Notes: generated from the letters alone by a model not told the origin. Counted from the first letter of the stretch, positions 34,515 to 44,075 are shown. The stretch: DNA of 64,000 nucleotides from an uncultured Bacteroidia bacterium (GCA_902781705.1 CACZKE010000003.1:1-64000), one strand, 5' to 3'. Translations and numbers: made by a program.

Positions 34515-35908
34515 CGGGCCATGGCCGCTTCCACTTCGTCGGGCGTGACCGGGAGCCGATGGGAACCGAGCCGCCGCGCACCGTCCGGGGTGACGAGCAC
34601 ATCGTCCTCCAGGCGGATGCCGCCGAAGTCGTAATAGGATTCCAACTTACTGAAATTCACGAAGTCCTTGCCGGTCCCGGCCTTCTTCCAGTCCGCGATG
34701 AGGGCTGGAATGAAGTAGATGCCCGGCTCGTCCGTGATTACATGGCCGGGCTGCAGGCGGCGGGCCATGCGGAGAGAGCCGAGGCCCAGCTGCTTCGCCC
34801 GCGTCTGGTCGGGATCGTAGCCCACCCAGTTCTCGTTCAGGTCCTCCATGTCGTGGACGTCCAGGCCCATGTTGTGGCCCAGGCCGTGCGGCTGGAAGAG
34901 ACCGGCAATGCCTTGGGCGACCATTTCATCCAGGTCGCCGTGGACAAGGCCCAAGGCGGAGAGGCCTTCGAGCATCTTGCGGGCGGTCGCGAGATGGACT
35001 TCCCGATAGGTGATGCCGGGCTTCGTGAGGCTGAATGCCAGGTTGTTGCAGTCGCAGACGATCTGATAGACCTCGCGCTGCTTCGTCGTGAATTTGCCGG
35101 AGGTAGGATAGGTGCGGGTGAAGTCGGAAGCATAGTGCTCGTTGCTTTCCACGCCCGCGTCGATGACCATCAGCTTGCCGGGCTCGATCACCTTGTCGTG
35201 CAGATGGTTATGCAGCGTTTCGCCGTGCTGGGTGAGGATGGTCGGGAAGGAAACGCCCCAGCCCTTCGCGAGGGCGACGCCCTCCATCCTGCCCACGATT
35301 TCTTGTTCGATGAGCCCCAGGCGGATGCTGTCCCGGGCCACGGAATGCATCTCGTAGCCGAGGTCGCAGGCCGCGTCGATGGCTGCGATTTCCACGTCCT
35401 CCTTGATGAGGCGCATGGAGATAATCGCTTTGGTCAGGACTTCGGAGACGCCCAGGTCGATGCGGGCACGCCCGATCATCTCCATCAGGCGGAGCTTGTT
35501 GAAATAACGGCTGGGAGCGATGTAATGGACCTTGCGGCCAGCCTTGATGGCGGCCTTCACGGCCTTGTCCACCTCGCCGTACGGGGCGGATTTCGAGACG
35601 CCCACGCGCTCGGCCTTGGACTGCACCGTGGGCTGCGGTCCCATCCAGATGATGTCGCCGATCTCCACGTCGTCGGCATAGACGGTCTCTTCGCCGCTGT
35701 CGATGTCCAGGATGGCCGCGTACATCGGGTCGTCCAGGCCCATGTAGTAGAGCCAGGTGCTGTCCTGACGCCATTTGTAGCAGTTGTCCTTATACTGGGC
35801 GGGCGCCTCGGCGTTGCCGATGAGGAGGATGATTCCGTCAGCCCCGGCTCCGCGCATCTTGTCGAGGAGGGTCTTGCGCCGCCGTACATATACTTCTTTT
35901 GCAAACAT
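34511..35908 (-). CDS. Xaa-Pro aminopeptidase (M24B)
   Basis: 465 residues from the ATG at 35908; an upstream TTG-type start would overlap the promoter. N-terminal creatinase-like domain (about 1-150) and C-terminal pita-bread fold with all five metal ligands: DAG, DFTRTY, GLGHNMGLDVHD, DEPGIYF and the Glu in GIRLEDDVLV. Removes N-terminal residues in front of proline, cytoplasmic. It has its own divergent promoter. Although useful for proline-rich peptides, nothing ties it to the downstream locus beyond location. Confidence 0.92.
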   Translation of the reverse strand: MFAKEVYVRRRKTLLDKMRGAGADGIILLIGNAEAPAQYKDNCYKWRQDSTWLYYMGLDDPMYAAILDIDSGEETVYADDVEIGDIIWMGPQPTVQSKAERVGVSKSAPYGEVDKAVKAAIKAGRKVHYIAPSRYFNKLRLMEMIGRARIDLGVSEVLTKAIISMRLIKEDVEIAAIDAACDLGYEMHSVARDSIRLGLIEQEIVGRMEGVALAKGWGVSFPTILTQHGETLHNHLHDKVIEPGKLMVIDAGVESNEHYASDFTRTYPTSGKFTTKQREVYQIVCDCNNLAFSLTKPGITYREVHLATARKMLEGLSALGLVHGDLDEMVAQGIAGLFQPHGLGHNMGLDVHDMEDLNENWVGYDPDQTRAKQLGLGSLRMARRLQPGHVITDEPGIYFIPALIADWKKAGTGKDFVNFSKLESYYDFGGIRLEDDVLVTPDGARRLGSHRLPVTPDEVEAAMAR

Positions 35909-35931
35909 ATCGGTATGAGTTTTGTTTCCTA

Positions 35932-35952
35932 CAAATATAGTCAATACTTTTG
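35932..35952. promoter_or_regulatory. Back-to-back -7 boxes
   Basis: Minus strand TATATTTG (35932-35939) for the aminopeptidase and plus strand TACTTTTG (35945-35952) for the DUF456 gene are only 5 bases apart. The plus box ends 4 bases before the GTG start. Confidence 0.6.
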
Positions 35953-35956
35953 CAAA

Positions 35957-36451
35957 GTGGAAACCTTTATCGCGGTAGTCGCCATCATCCTCGGGCTCGT
36001 GGGAATCGTCGGAAGCATCGCCCCCGGCCTGCCCGGTCCGCCCCTCAGTTGGGTGGGCCTGCTGCTCATCTATCTCTGGGGCGGCGGTACGGACGGCGGC
36101 GGCGATCCCATGACCTTGCGGTTCCTCCTGGTCTGGCTGGCCGTCACCATCGTCATCACCATCGTCGATTATATCGTTCCGGCGTATTTCACGAAACTCA
36201 CCGGCGGCTCCAAGGCCGGCGGCTGGGGCTCCATCATCGGCCTGTTCGTCGGGCTCGTCTACCCGCCCGTGGGCATGATCCTGGGCGCCCTCGCCGGCGC
36301 GTTCATCGCGGAACTCGTATTCGCAAAGAAAGACACCGCGACCTCGCTCAAATCGGCCCTCGGTGCCTTTCTCGGCTTTATTTTCGGTACCGGCGCGAAA
36401 CTCGTCGCCTCCGGCATCATGCTGTTCTATATCTTCGTCTTCGCGTTCTAG
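35957..36451 (+). CDS. DUF456 family membrane protein
   Basis: 164 residues from GTG at 35957; the frame is open further upstream but that lies inside the opposing gene. Glycine-rich helices in the DUF456 pattern: LGLVGIVGSIAPGLPGPPLSWVGLL, then TIVDYIVPAYFTKLTGGSKAGGWGS and a glycine-zipper-like LGALAGAFIAEL. Function unknown. The start is so close to the -7 box that the mRNA is probably leaderless. Next gene (pheS) is convergent. Confidence 0.8.
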   Translation: METFIAVVAIILGLVGIVGSIAPGLPGPPLSWVGLLLIYLWGGGTDGGGDPMTLRFLLVWLAVTIVITIVDYIVPAYFTKLTGGSKAGGWGSIIGLFVGLVYPPVGMILGALAGAFIAELVFAKKDTATSLKSALGAFLGFIFGTGAKLVASGIMLFYIFVFAF

Positions 36452-36454
36452 ACC

Positions 36455-37498
36455 CTACACCTCCGTCGCGGTGGCGAACTCGTGGAGGAAGCGCATGTCG
36501 TTCTCGAAGTAGTGGCGGAGGTCATTGACCTGCCACTTGAGCATGGCGATGCGCTCGACGCCCATGCCGAAGGCGAAGCCGCTGTAGGTCTTGGAGTCGA
36601 TGCCGCTGGCTTCGAGGACGTTCGGGTCCACCATGCCACAACCCATGATCTCCAGCCAGCCGGTGCCCTTGCAGATGTTGCAGCCCTTGCCGTGGCAGAT
36701 GTTGCAGCTCACATCGACCTCCGCGGAGGGTTCGGTGAACGGGAAGTAGGACGGGCGCATGCGGATCTGGGTGTCCGGGCCGAACATCTCGCGGGCGAAC
36801 AGGAGGATGGCCTGCTTGAGGTCCGCGAAGGTGACATTCTTGTCGATGTAGAGGCCTTCCACCTGGTGGAAGATGCAGTGCGCGCGGGCGCTGATGGCTT
36901 CGTTGCGGAATACGCGGCCCGGGCAGACCACGCGGATCGGGAGGGGCTGGGATTCCATCGTACGCACCTGCACGGAGGAGGTGTGGGTGCGGAGCAGGAG
37001 CGGATTCAGGTGGCCGGTGGACACGAAGAAGGTGTCCTGCATCTCGCGGGCCGGGTGGTTCGGCGGGAAGTTCAGGGCCTCGAACACGTGCCAGTCGTCC
37101 TCGATCTCGGGGCCTTCCGCGACGTCATAGCCGAATTTGCGGAAGATGTCCACGATCTCCTGCCGGACGATGGAGACGGGGTGGCGGGAACCCAGTTCGA
37201 ACGGGTCGCCGGGCATCGTCAGGTCCTGCTTCGGGGCGAGTTCCACCGCGGCGGCCGCGGCCTGCTCCTTCAGCTCGTCGATCTTCGCGGCGACGCTCTT
37301 CTTGAGCTCGTTGAGCTTCTGCCCATACTCCCGCTTCATCTCCGGGGCGACGCTCCGGAACTGCTCCATCAGCGCGGTGACGGAGCCCTTCTTGCCGAGG
37401 AACCGTACGCGGGCCTCTTCCACTTCTTTCTGCGAGGCGGCCTTGAGTTCGGCCAGTTCCTTCTGTATCTGTTCGATGGTTTCTTTCATGGTGCTCAT
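36455..37498 (-). CDS. pheS: Phenylalanine-tRNA ligase alpha subunit
   Basis: 347 residues, standard length. An N-terminal coiled coil (about 1-85) that contacts tRNA is followed by the class II core: RHPVSIVRQEIVDIFRKFGYDVAEGPEIEDDW, motif 2 with FRNEAISARAHCIFHQVEGLYID and motif 3 near GFAFGMGVERIAML. Also visible is CNICHGKGCNICKGTGWLEIMGCGMVDP, the Cys-rich loop of Bacteroidetes PheS. The beta subunit gene is not adjacent. Confidence 0.97.
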   Translation of the reverse strand: MSTMKETIEQIQKELAELKAASQKEVEEARVRFLGKKGSVTALMEQFRSVAPEMKREYGQKLNELKKSVAAKIDELKEQAAAAAVELAPKQDLTMPGDPFELGSRHPVSIVRQEIVDIFRKFGYDVAEGPEIEDDWHVFEALNFPPNHPAREMQDTFFVSTGHLNPLLLRTHTSSVQVRTMESQPLPIRVVCPGRVFRNEAISARAHCIFHQVEGLYIDKNVTFADLKQAILLFAREMFGPDTQIRMRPSYFPFTEPSAEVDVSCNICHGKGCNICKGTGWLEIMGCGMVDPNVLEASGIDSKTYSGFAFGMGVERIAMLKWQVNDLRHYFENDMRFLHEFATATEV

Positions 37499-37530
37499 AC
37501 CTGCAAAATGCTAAAATCCCGCAAAGATAA

Positions 37531-37974
37531 CTATTTTCCCTCGTTTTTGAGCTCGGCCGAGGCTTTTTCGGCCTTGGCCTTGCGCTTGTCGCGGGCTTTC
37601 TGGTTGCGCTGCCCGGTGGCCTTCCAGTATTTCTTCCACTGGTCCTCGTTGAAGAAGCGCTTGTAGGAGTCGTCAATCTGCTGCATCCACTTGTCCTGGA
37701 TGCTCTGGTACAGGTCCACGTTCCCGACCTTCGCCTTCTGGAGTTCGTCCAGTTCCTCCTGGAGGGCGTGGTAGTCATGGGTGAGGGTGGAGTCCACGTA
37801 GAACTCCTGCCAGTATTCGAGTCCGAGCTGGTCGGACAGGCGCTTGACTTCCTTGTCGATGAATTCGAGCAGCTGCTTTTCCTTCTGCTCCGGCGTCTGC
37901 GGCCCCTGGTTCTGGGCCATGAGGGCGGTTCCGCCGAGGAGGAGGGCCGCTGCGATTGTCCACAGATATTTCAT
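37531..37974 (-). CDS. Small exported helical protein, unknown
   Basis: 147 residues from the ATG at 37974; signal peptide YLWTIAAALLLGGTALMAQ. The mature protein is highly charged and helical (LLEFIDKEVKRLSDQLGLEYWQEFYVDSTL, KAKVGNVDLYQSIQDKW) with a Lys-rich tail (RDKRKAKAEKASAELK). Such proteins are widespread in Bacteroidetes; some resemble Spy-like periplasmic chaperones, but I cannot support that here. -7 box TAATTTTG at 38008-38015. Confidence 0.65.
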   Translation of the reverse strand: MKYLWTIAAALLLGGTALMAQNQGPQTPEQKEKQLLEFIDKEVKRLSDQLGLEYWQEFYVDSTLTHDYHALQEELDELQKAKVGNVDLYQSIQDKWMQQIDDSYKRFFNEDQWKKYWKATGQRNQKARDKRKAKAEKASAELKNEGK

Positions 37975-38007
37975 CCCTTGATAAAATTTCATAAATTTGC
38001 AATCAGG

Positions 38008-38015
38008 CAAAATTA
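38008..38015 (-). promoter_or_regulatory. -7 box of the small exported protein
   Basis: TAATTTTG on the minus strand, matching TAnnTTTG. Confidence 0.55.
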
Positions 38016-38043
38016 ACAATAATTGAACAAACACCCAAATACG

Positions 38044-39825
38044 ATGCATAAATCGCGCCTCACCCTCCTCCTTTCCGCCGTGCTCGCCCTTGTGCCGGCC
38101 CTCGAAGGAAATACCTGCACCAACGTGATCGTCACCAAGGGAGCCAGCAAGGACGGCTCCACCCTCGTCACTTACGCCGCCGATTCGCACGCCCTCTTCG
38201 GCGAACTCTACTACCATCCCGCCGCGGACTGGAAGGACGGATCCCTGCTTCGGATCAACGACTGGGATTCCGGGAAGTTCCTCGGCGAAATCGACCAGGT
38301 GGCCCACACCTGGCAGACGGTGGGGAACATGAACGAGAAGCAACTCATCATCACCGAGACCACCTGGGGAGGCCGGGAGGAACTGATGGACCGCCGCGGC
38401 CGCATCGACTACGGCTCCATCATCTACACCACCCTGCAGCGGGCCTCGAGCGCCCGGGAGGCCATCGCGGTCATCGTGGACCTGGCCAGCACCTACGGCT
38501 ATGCCTCCGAGGGGGAGACCTTCTCCATCGCCGACAAGAACGAGGCCTGGATCATGGAACTCATCGGCAAGGGAACGAACATCAAGAACGGCGTGAATGT
38601 GGACAAGGGCATCGTGTGGGTGGCCATGCGCGTCCCGGACGGAGCCATCTGCGCCCATGCGAACCAGGCCCGGATCGGCGCCTTCCCGCTGGACGACCCC
38701 GACAACTGCATCTATGCGAAGGACGTCATCTCCTTCGCCCGCAAGAAGGGTTTCTTTGAAGGGGAGGACCATGAATTCAGTTTCAAGAAGGCCTACTGCC
38801 CGGTGGATTTCGGCACGGTCCGCGGCTGCGACGCCCGTGTCTGGAGTGCGTTCAACATCCTCTCCGGCGGCTGGTTCTCCTACTATGACGCGGAAGGGAA
38901 CGCCGTCACGAAGGACGCCTCCGATTTTCTGGACTATGCGATGGGCTACGACCTGGAGGGCGACCTGCCGCTGTTCATCTATCCCAAGGAGAAGGTTTCC
39001 GTGAAGGCCCTGGCCGATGTGATGCGGGACCACTATGAGGGAACGCCCATGGACATGACCCAGGATATCGGTGCGGGCGGCAACGCGCTGCCTTACCGCT
39101 GGCGCCCGATGAACTTTAAGGCCGAGGGCGGCACCTACCTGAACGAGCGCGCCATCGCCACGCAGCAGACCGGCTTCTGGATGGTGGGCCAGGCCCGCGA
39201 CTACGTCCCGGACGAGGTGGGTGGCATCCTGTGGTTCGGGACGGACGATGCGGCAACTTCTTATGTAACACCGATTTATACTTCCACCACCGAGGTTCCA
39301 GAATGCTTCCGGGTAGGGAACGGCGACCTGCTGCATTATTCCCCGACCTCCTCTTTCTGGATCAACAACCGCATCTCCAACGCCTGCTACAAGATGTACA
39401 ACATCATGGCGCCGCACGTGCGGGCGAAGATCGACGCCTTCGAGATCGACCAGATGGAGCGCAAGACGCATTCCGTGGACAGTGCCGCCGTCGTCCTCTA
39501 CAACGAGGTGGCCGTGAAGTTCCAGGAGAAGGCCGCCCGGGACGGGGTGATCTCCCGCAAGCCCTTCGCCAAACTCACGAAATTCGTGACGGATTACACC
39601 GTGAACACGGCCCAGGAGCAGTTCGCCGCCTGGGTGAAACTGGAGGAAGAGCTCCTCGTGAAGTTCATCGACGGCAACGTGAAGCCGCAGAACGAGGACG
39701 GTTCCTTCAAACACTCCGAGTACGGTGAGGGCCTGCCGGGCAAGATCGAGCAGCCGGGCTACACGGAGCTCTGGAAAGAAACCGTGGCCCGCGAGGCCGG
39801 CGAGGTCTTGAAAGTCAAGGAGTAA
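38044..39825 (+). CDS. C69-family dipeptidase (PepD-like), exported
   Basis: 593 residues from the ATG at 38044. A signal peptide ends near ALEGN so that Cys25 of CTNVIVTKGASKDGS becomes the N-terminal nucleophile, as required for C69 Ntn-hydrolases. ETTWGGREEL and YASEGETFSIADKNEAWIMELIGK are family hallmarks. It cleaves dipeptides, probably in the periplasm. It is translationally coupled (1-base overlap) to nagA, suggesting use of glycopeptide or peptidoglycan breakdown products. Confidence 0.92.
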   Translation: MHKSRLTLLLSAVLALVPALEGNTCTNVIVTKGASKDGSTLVTYAADSHALFGELYYHPAADWKDGSLLRINDWDSGKFLGEIDQVAHTWQTVGNMNEKQLIITETTWGGREELMDRRGRIDYGSIIYTTLQRASSAREAIAVIVDLASTYGYASEGETFSIADKNEAWIMELIGKGTNIKNGVNVDKGIVWVAMRVPDGAICAHANQARIGAFPLDDPDNCIYAKDVISFARKKGFFEGEDHEFSFKKAYCPVDFGTVRGCDARVWSAFNILSGGWFSYYDAEGNAVTKDASDFLDYAMGYDLEGDLPLFIYPKEKVSVKALADVMRDHYEGTPMDMTQDIGAGGNALPYRWRPMNFKAEGGTYLNERAIATQQTGFWMVGQARDYVPDEVGGILWFGTDDAATSYVTPIYTSTTEVPECFRVGNGDLLHYSPTSSFWINNRISNACYKMYNIMAPHVRAKIDAFEIDQMERKTHSVDSAAVVLYNEVAVKFQEKAARDGVISRKPFAKLTKFVTDYTVNTAQEQFAAWVKLEEELLVKFIDGNVKPQNEDGSFKHSEYGEGLPGKIEQPGYTELWKETVAREAGEVLKVKE

Positions 39826-40982
39826 TGGCCGTTACTGTCTTCCGCGGCGGGCGCTTTCTCTTGCCGGAAGGTGTCCGGACCGGGATGGCCCTCGTTGTCC
39901 GGGACGGCCGGATCGAAGCCGTCGTCCCCGAGGCCGAAGCGCCCGAAGGGGAGGTGGTCGATGCCGCCGGGCAGTGGATCAGCCCCGGATTCATCGACAT
40001 GCATGTCCATGGCGGCTGGGGGCACGATTTCCTGGACGGGACGGTGGAGGCGTATCTGGTGCCGGCCCGGGAACATGCCCTGCATGGGACGACGACCATG
40101 ACGCCGTCGCTGGCGACCGCTTCCTTTTCCGATTATCAGCGGGCCGTCCGTGCCTATCGCGAGGCGCTTCCCCTGAACAAAGAGGGAGCGCAGTTCGCCG
40201 GGATCCATTTCGAAGGTCCCTACTTTGCCCTGTCCAAGGCAGGCGCCCAGGATCCGGCCTGGCTCAAGCGGCCGGTGCCGGAGGAGTATCTTCCGCTGCT
40301 GGAGGCGTTTCCGGAGACGGTCCGCGTGAGCGCCGCCCCGGAACTCGAAGGGGCCATGGGCCTGGGTGAGGAACTCCGGCGCCGCGGCATCGTCGCGGCC
40401 GTTGCCCATACCGACGCTTCCTGCGCCACCTGCGAAGAGGCCTTTATGCATGGCTACTCCCTGATGACGCATTTCTACTGCGCCATGTCCACGGTCGCCA
40501 AGCGCGGCTACAGCCGCTATGCCGGCGCCGTGGAAGCGGGCTACCTGCAAGACTTTGACATCGAGGTGATTGCCGACGGCGTGCATCTTCCCATCGACCT
40601 GCTCCGGCTCGTGTACCGGATCAAGGGGGCGGACCGCGTCGCCCTGTGCACGGACGCCATCCGGGCCACCGGCCTTCCCGACGGCGAATACATCCAGGGC
40701 AGCCTGGAAAACGGCATCAAGTTCGTCGTGGACGGCGGCGTGGCCCTCCGTCCCGACCGCGGCGGCCTCGCCGGCTCCGTCGCCACGACGGACCGCCTCG
40801 TCCGCACCATGGCCCGCGCCGCCGGCCTGGTGGACGCCGTCCGCATGATGACCGCGACCCCTGCCCGCATCCTCGGCCTTTCCCGCAAGGGCCGCCTCGC
40901 CCCCGGCTGCGACGCCGACATCGTCCTCTTCGACGATGACGTCCGCGTCTCCCGCGTCTATATCGCAGGACAAGCTATTTAG
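39825..40982 (+). CDS. nagA: N-acetylglucosamine-6-phosphate deacetylase
   Basis: 385 residues. Amidohydrolase fold: metal-binding DMHVHGG, HFEGPYF (metal Glu), VAHTDAS and THFYCAMS (metal His residues) and catalytic Asp in CTDAIRATG. Converts GlcNAc-6-P to GlcN-6-P, the next step after ManNAc/GlcNAc from the sialic acid pathway in region 2; nagB is not in the window. Its ATG overlaps the previous stop codon. A large hairpin follows. Confidence 0.92.
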   Translation: MAVTVFRGGRFLLPEGVRTGMALVVRDGRIEAVVPEAEAPEGEVVDAAGQWISPGFIDMHVHGGWGHDFLDGTVEAYLVPAREHALHGTTTMTPSLATASFSDYQRAVRAYREALPLNKEGAQFAGIHFEGPYFALSKAGAQDPAWLKRPVPEEYLPLLEAFPETVRVSAAPELEGAMGLGEELRRRGIVAAVAHTDASCATCEEAFMHGYSLMTHFYCAMSTVAKRGYSRYAGAVEAGYLQDFDIEVIADGVHLPIDLLRLVYRIKGADRVALCTDAIRATGLPDGEYIQGSLENGIKFVVDGGVALRPDRGGLAGSVATTDRLVRTMARAAGLVDAVRMMTATPARILGLSRKGRLAPGCDADIVLFDDDVRVSRVYIAGQAI

Positions 40983-40989
40983 GCAGATA

Positions 40990-41052
40990 GGACGAAGAGA
41001 CTGTGGTCGCGGCCGATTTTTTCATGAGGCCGCGGCCACAGTCCCTTCGTCC
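40990..41052. repeat. Long inverted repeat behind nagA
   Basis: Arms GGACGAAG-AGACTGTGG-TCGCGGCC and GGCCGCGG-CCACAGTC-CCTTCGTCC (about 25 bp, few mismatches) around a 13-nt centre containing TTTTTT. Could end transcription in either direction or be a mobile palindrome. Confidence 0.75.
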
Positions 41053-41063
41053 GAAATAGTTTT

Positions 41064-41127
41064 GGATGATTCTTCCAATCGTACGGACGATTTTTGCACG
41101 GTGCGGGGGGATTTCTCCGTATCTTTG
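41064..41127 (+). promoter_or_regulatory. Operator pair and -7 box of the GH127 operon
   Basis: Half-sites GGATGATTCT (from 41064) and GGACGATTTT (from 41085) are 21 bp apart; the -7 box TATCTTTG starts at 41120, 35 bp after the second. Same geometry as at 49041, 52015 and 59500. Confidence 0.75.
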
Positions 41128-41151
41128 AGATGCACTAGAATCCCAATGACC

Positions 41152-44064
41152 ATGAAAGCCAGTCATCTTCTGAGCATCCTGCTTCTGTTGACCCTTCCGG
41201 CCATCCTGCTTCCCGCCCGGGGCGGAAAGAAAGCGGCCAAGACCATCCGTGAAGTCGCCGCCGTCCGGGTGGAGGCGTCCGTCGGGAACGCCCCGCTCCT
41301 GCCGTATCAGGTGTGGGTGACCTACGCCGACGGGACCGGCGCCTGGAGGCAGGTCAAGTGGACCAATTCCCTCCGGGAGACCGAGGAGGAAGAGGCTGCG
41401 ATGCCCGCCGGGTCCACCTATACGGTCCGGGGGTATATCCTCGGCGACAATACGACCGAGAACGGGTATCCGCTGGATGCGCAGGTGACGGTGGTGGCGA
41501 AGGAGGCGCCGATTCCCGCACAGACGCCCGTGGCGCGGCCGCTGCCGCTCGGGAGCGTCCGGCTCATCGGCGACAACCGGCTCACGGGGAACCGCGACCT
41601 GGATGTCAGGAACCTTCTTTCGCTGGACGTCACCCAGCAGCTGTATAACTATCGCGACACCTACGGCCTTCCGACGGAAGGTTACACCGTTTCCGACGGC
41701 TGGGATTCCCCGACCACGAAGCTCAAGGGACACGGGACGGGCCACTACATGTCCGCCCTGGCGTTCGCTTTCGCCGGCACCGACGATCCGGCCACCAAGG
41801 CTGCCCTGAAGGAACGGATCAAGCGGGTCGTGGACGAACTGCGTGCCTGCCAGGAACTTACCTTTGTATGGGACGAGGCGCTTGGCCGCTATCGCGAGGC
41901 GCGTGACCTGGTTCCCGAAGAGGAGTTCGACACGCTGGAGGGAACCTGGGCCGCTTTCGACGAGTACAAGAAGGATCCCCGGAGTTACGGGTACGGCTAT
42001 ATCAATGCGATTCCCGCCCAGCATCCGGTCCTCATCGAGAAATACGCTCCTTATAATAATGAAAAGGGCGTCTGGGCCCCGTATTACACCATCCACAAGC
42101 AGTTGGCCGGTCTCATCGACATATCCGAGAACATCGATGATCCCGAGATTGCGGCGAAGGCGCTGCTGATTGCGAAGGACATGGGCCTCTGGGTGTGGAA
42201 CCGCCTGCATTACCGGACCTACGTGAAGATGGACGGGGACAAGGCGGAGCGCCAGGCCCGGCCCGGCAACCGCTACGAGATGTGGAACATGTACATCGCC
42301 GGCGAAGTGGGCGGCATGCAGGAAGTTCTCTCCCGGCTGGCCGGCATGGTTGCCGATCCGGAGGAGAAGGCGCACCTCGTGGAGGCCGCGGGCTGCTTCG
42401 ACTCGCCCGCATTCTACGACCCGCTCTCCAAGAACATCGACGACATCCGCACCCGCCACGCGAACCAGCACATCCCCATGATCGTGGGCGCGCTGAACCT
42501 GTACCGGGCGGGCGGAAATCCCTATTACTACCAGATAGCCAGCAACTTCTGGAACCTGGTCCAGGGCCGGTACGCCTATGCGATGGGCGGCGTCGGCAAC
42601 GGCGAGATGTTCCGCCAGCCCTACTCCCAGATGCTGTCGATGAACACCAGCGTCCAGTCCGACCGGCAGCGGAACATCTTCCCGAACCCGGACATCAACG
42701 AGACCTGCTGCGCCTACAACCTCGCGAAGCTCACCAAGGACCTGAACGGATACAATCCGGATGACGCGCGGTATATGGACTATTACGAGCGGGTGCTGTA
42801 CAACCAGCTCGTGGGCTCGGTTAATCCGCACGAGTACGGCGTGTGCTACCAGTACGCCGTGGGCATGAACGCCACGAAGCCGTTCGGCAGCCCGACTCCG
42901 CAGGAGACCTGCTGCGGCGGCACGGGTGCGGAAAACCACGTCAAATACCAGGAAGCGGCCTACTTCGTCTCCGACAACACCCTCTGGGTGGCCCTGTACC
43001 TGCCCACCGTCGCGAATTGGGACGAGAAGGGCGTCACCCTGCGCCAGGAATGCGCCTGGCCGGCGGAATCCTCCGTGATCACCGTGGAAAAGGGCGGCAC
43101 CTTCGCCCTCAAGCTGCGGGTCCCCTACTGGGCCACGGAAGGGTTCGGCGTGAAGGTCAATGGCCGCCGCCTCAAGGCCGATTATCAGCCCTGCTCTTAT
43201 GTGGAGATTCCCGAGCGGGAATGGAAAGCCGGCGACCAGGTGGAAGTGACGATGCCGTTCACCAAGCACCTGAACTTCGGCCCGGACAAGATGGACCTCG
43301 CCGCGACGGGCGTGAACGAGGCCCGCACCCCGTTCGACCCGATGTGGGAAGGCGTCGTGATGTACGGTCCCCTCGTGATGGCCACCCCGGACATCACGGT
43401 GTGGGAGCAGGCGGAGTTCGACCTGGATCCCGACCTGGGCGACATTGTCCTGAAAGGACATACGACGGATGCCGGCACGGACGGCAACGTCTATACCCTC
43501 ACCCTCGGCGACAAGACCTTCTATCCCGACTATTACATGACGGACCACAGCACGCACTATCTGCGTCTGAACGTCCTGAACGAGGGAAAGAAGACCAGGA
43601 GCACGCGCGGCGTGGACAAGACGTACCTGGACCAGACCATCCGCATCGCCCGTTCTCGCGTGGAGGCGCAGGAGGCGTGGAACGCCCTGGAGACCAAGGT
43701 CCCCGCCTTCGCCCCGTGGGCCCCGAACGGCTATGCCCGGATGCTGGAGCAGCTGGCGGTGGCCGAGGCGGTGAACGCCGCGGAGCCCCGCGGGCTCAGC
43801 CAGGAGGACGTTACGAAGGCCACGTCGGCCCTGAACGCCGCCATCAACACCATGCGTCCCGGCAACCTGGCCGAGCCGGAGGACTTGGACGCCCTGCTGC
43901 GCCTGGTCGTGGAGACCAAGGAGATCCCGAACAAGAGCACCCGCCTGCGCGAAGCCATCGACTTCGCCGACATGGTGATCCAGTACGTCAACGACGGCTC
44001 CGGCACGAAGGACCTCATCGACCGTGCCCGGACCCGCCTGGAAGAAGCCCTGAAAACCTTATAA
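41152..44064 (+). CDS. DUF1680 / GH127-like glycoside hydrolase, multidomain
   Basis: 970 residues from the ATG at 41152; signal peptide to about LLPARG. Domains: Ig-like (about 35-105; AVRVEASVGNAPLLPYQVWVTY), DUF1680 (alpha/alpha)6 barrel (about 140-660), beta domain, and a helical FIVAR-like tail (about 830-970). The zinc/nucleophile cysteine set of beta-L-arabinofuranosidases is recognisable: E517-T-C519 in NETCCAYN and C587-C588 in QETCCGGTG. The second block lacks the CCPSN seen in the next gene, so specificity may differ (GH127 versus a related DUF1680 family). First gene of the operon under the 21-bp operator, coupled to a second DUF1680 enzyme. Confidence 0.85.
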   Translation: MKASHLLSILLLLTLPAILLPARGGKKAAKTIREVAAVRVEASVGNAPLLPYQVWVTYADGTGAWRQVKWTNSLRETEEEEAAMPAGSTYTVRGYILGDNTTENGYPLDAQVTVVAKEAPIPAQTPVARPLPLGSVRLIGDNRLTGNRDLDVRNLLSLDVTQQLYNYRDTYGLPTEGYTVSDGWDSPTTKLKGHGTGHYMSALAFAFAGTDDPATKAALKERIKRVVDELRACQELTFVWDEALGRYREARDLVPEEEFDTLEGTWAAFDEYKKDPRSYGYGYINAIPAQHPVLIEKYAPYNNEKGVWAPYYTIHKQLAGLIDISENIDDPEIAAKALLIAKDMGLWVWNRLHYRTYVKMDGDKAERQARPGNRYEMWNMYIAGEVGGMQEVLSRLAGMVADPEEKAHLVEAAGCFDSPAFYDPLSKNIDDIRTRHANQHIPMIVGALNLYRAGGNPYYYQIASNFWNLVQGRYAYAMGGVGNGEMFRQPYSQMLSMNTSVQSDRQRNIFPNPDINETCCAYNLAKLTKDLNGYNPDDARYMDYYERVLYNQLVGSVNPHEYGVCYQYAVGMNATKPFGSPTPQETCCGGTGAENHVKYQEAAYFVSDNTLWVALYLPTVANWDEKGVTLRQECAWPAESSVITVEKGGTFALKLRVPYWATEGFGVKVNGRRLKADYQPCSYVEIPEREWKAGDQVEVTMPFTKHLNFGPDKMDLAATGVNEARTPFDPMWEGVVMYGPLVMATPDITVWEQAEFDLDPDLGDIVLKGHTTDAGTDGNVYTLTLGDKTFYPDYYMTDHSTHYLRLNVLNEGKKTRSTRGVDKTYLDQTIRIARSRVEAQEAWNALETKVPAFAPWAPNGYARMLEQLAVAEAVNAAEPRGLSQEDVTKATSALNAAINTMRPGNLAEPEDLDALLRLVVETKEIPNKSTRLREAIDFADMVIQYVNDGSGTKDLIDRARTRLEEALKTL

Positions 44065-44075
44065 TATCCCATACC

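Noticed and set aside
35908..35944. Twelve-residue longer N-terminus for the aminopeptidase
   Set aside because: The extension runs over the -7 box of the gene itself and has no ATG; ATG at 35908 fits the family start.
42843..44075. N-terminal extension of the second GH127 into the first
   Set aside because: Reads the first GH127 out of frame; the signal peptide begins at the ATG at 44076.
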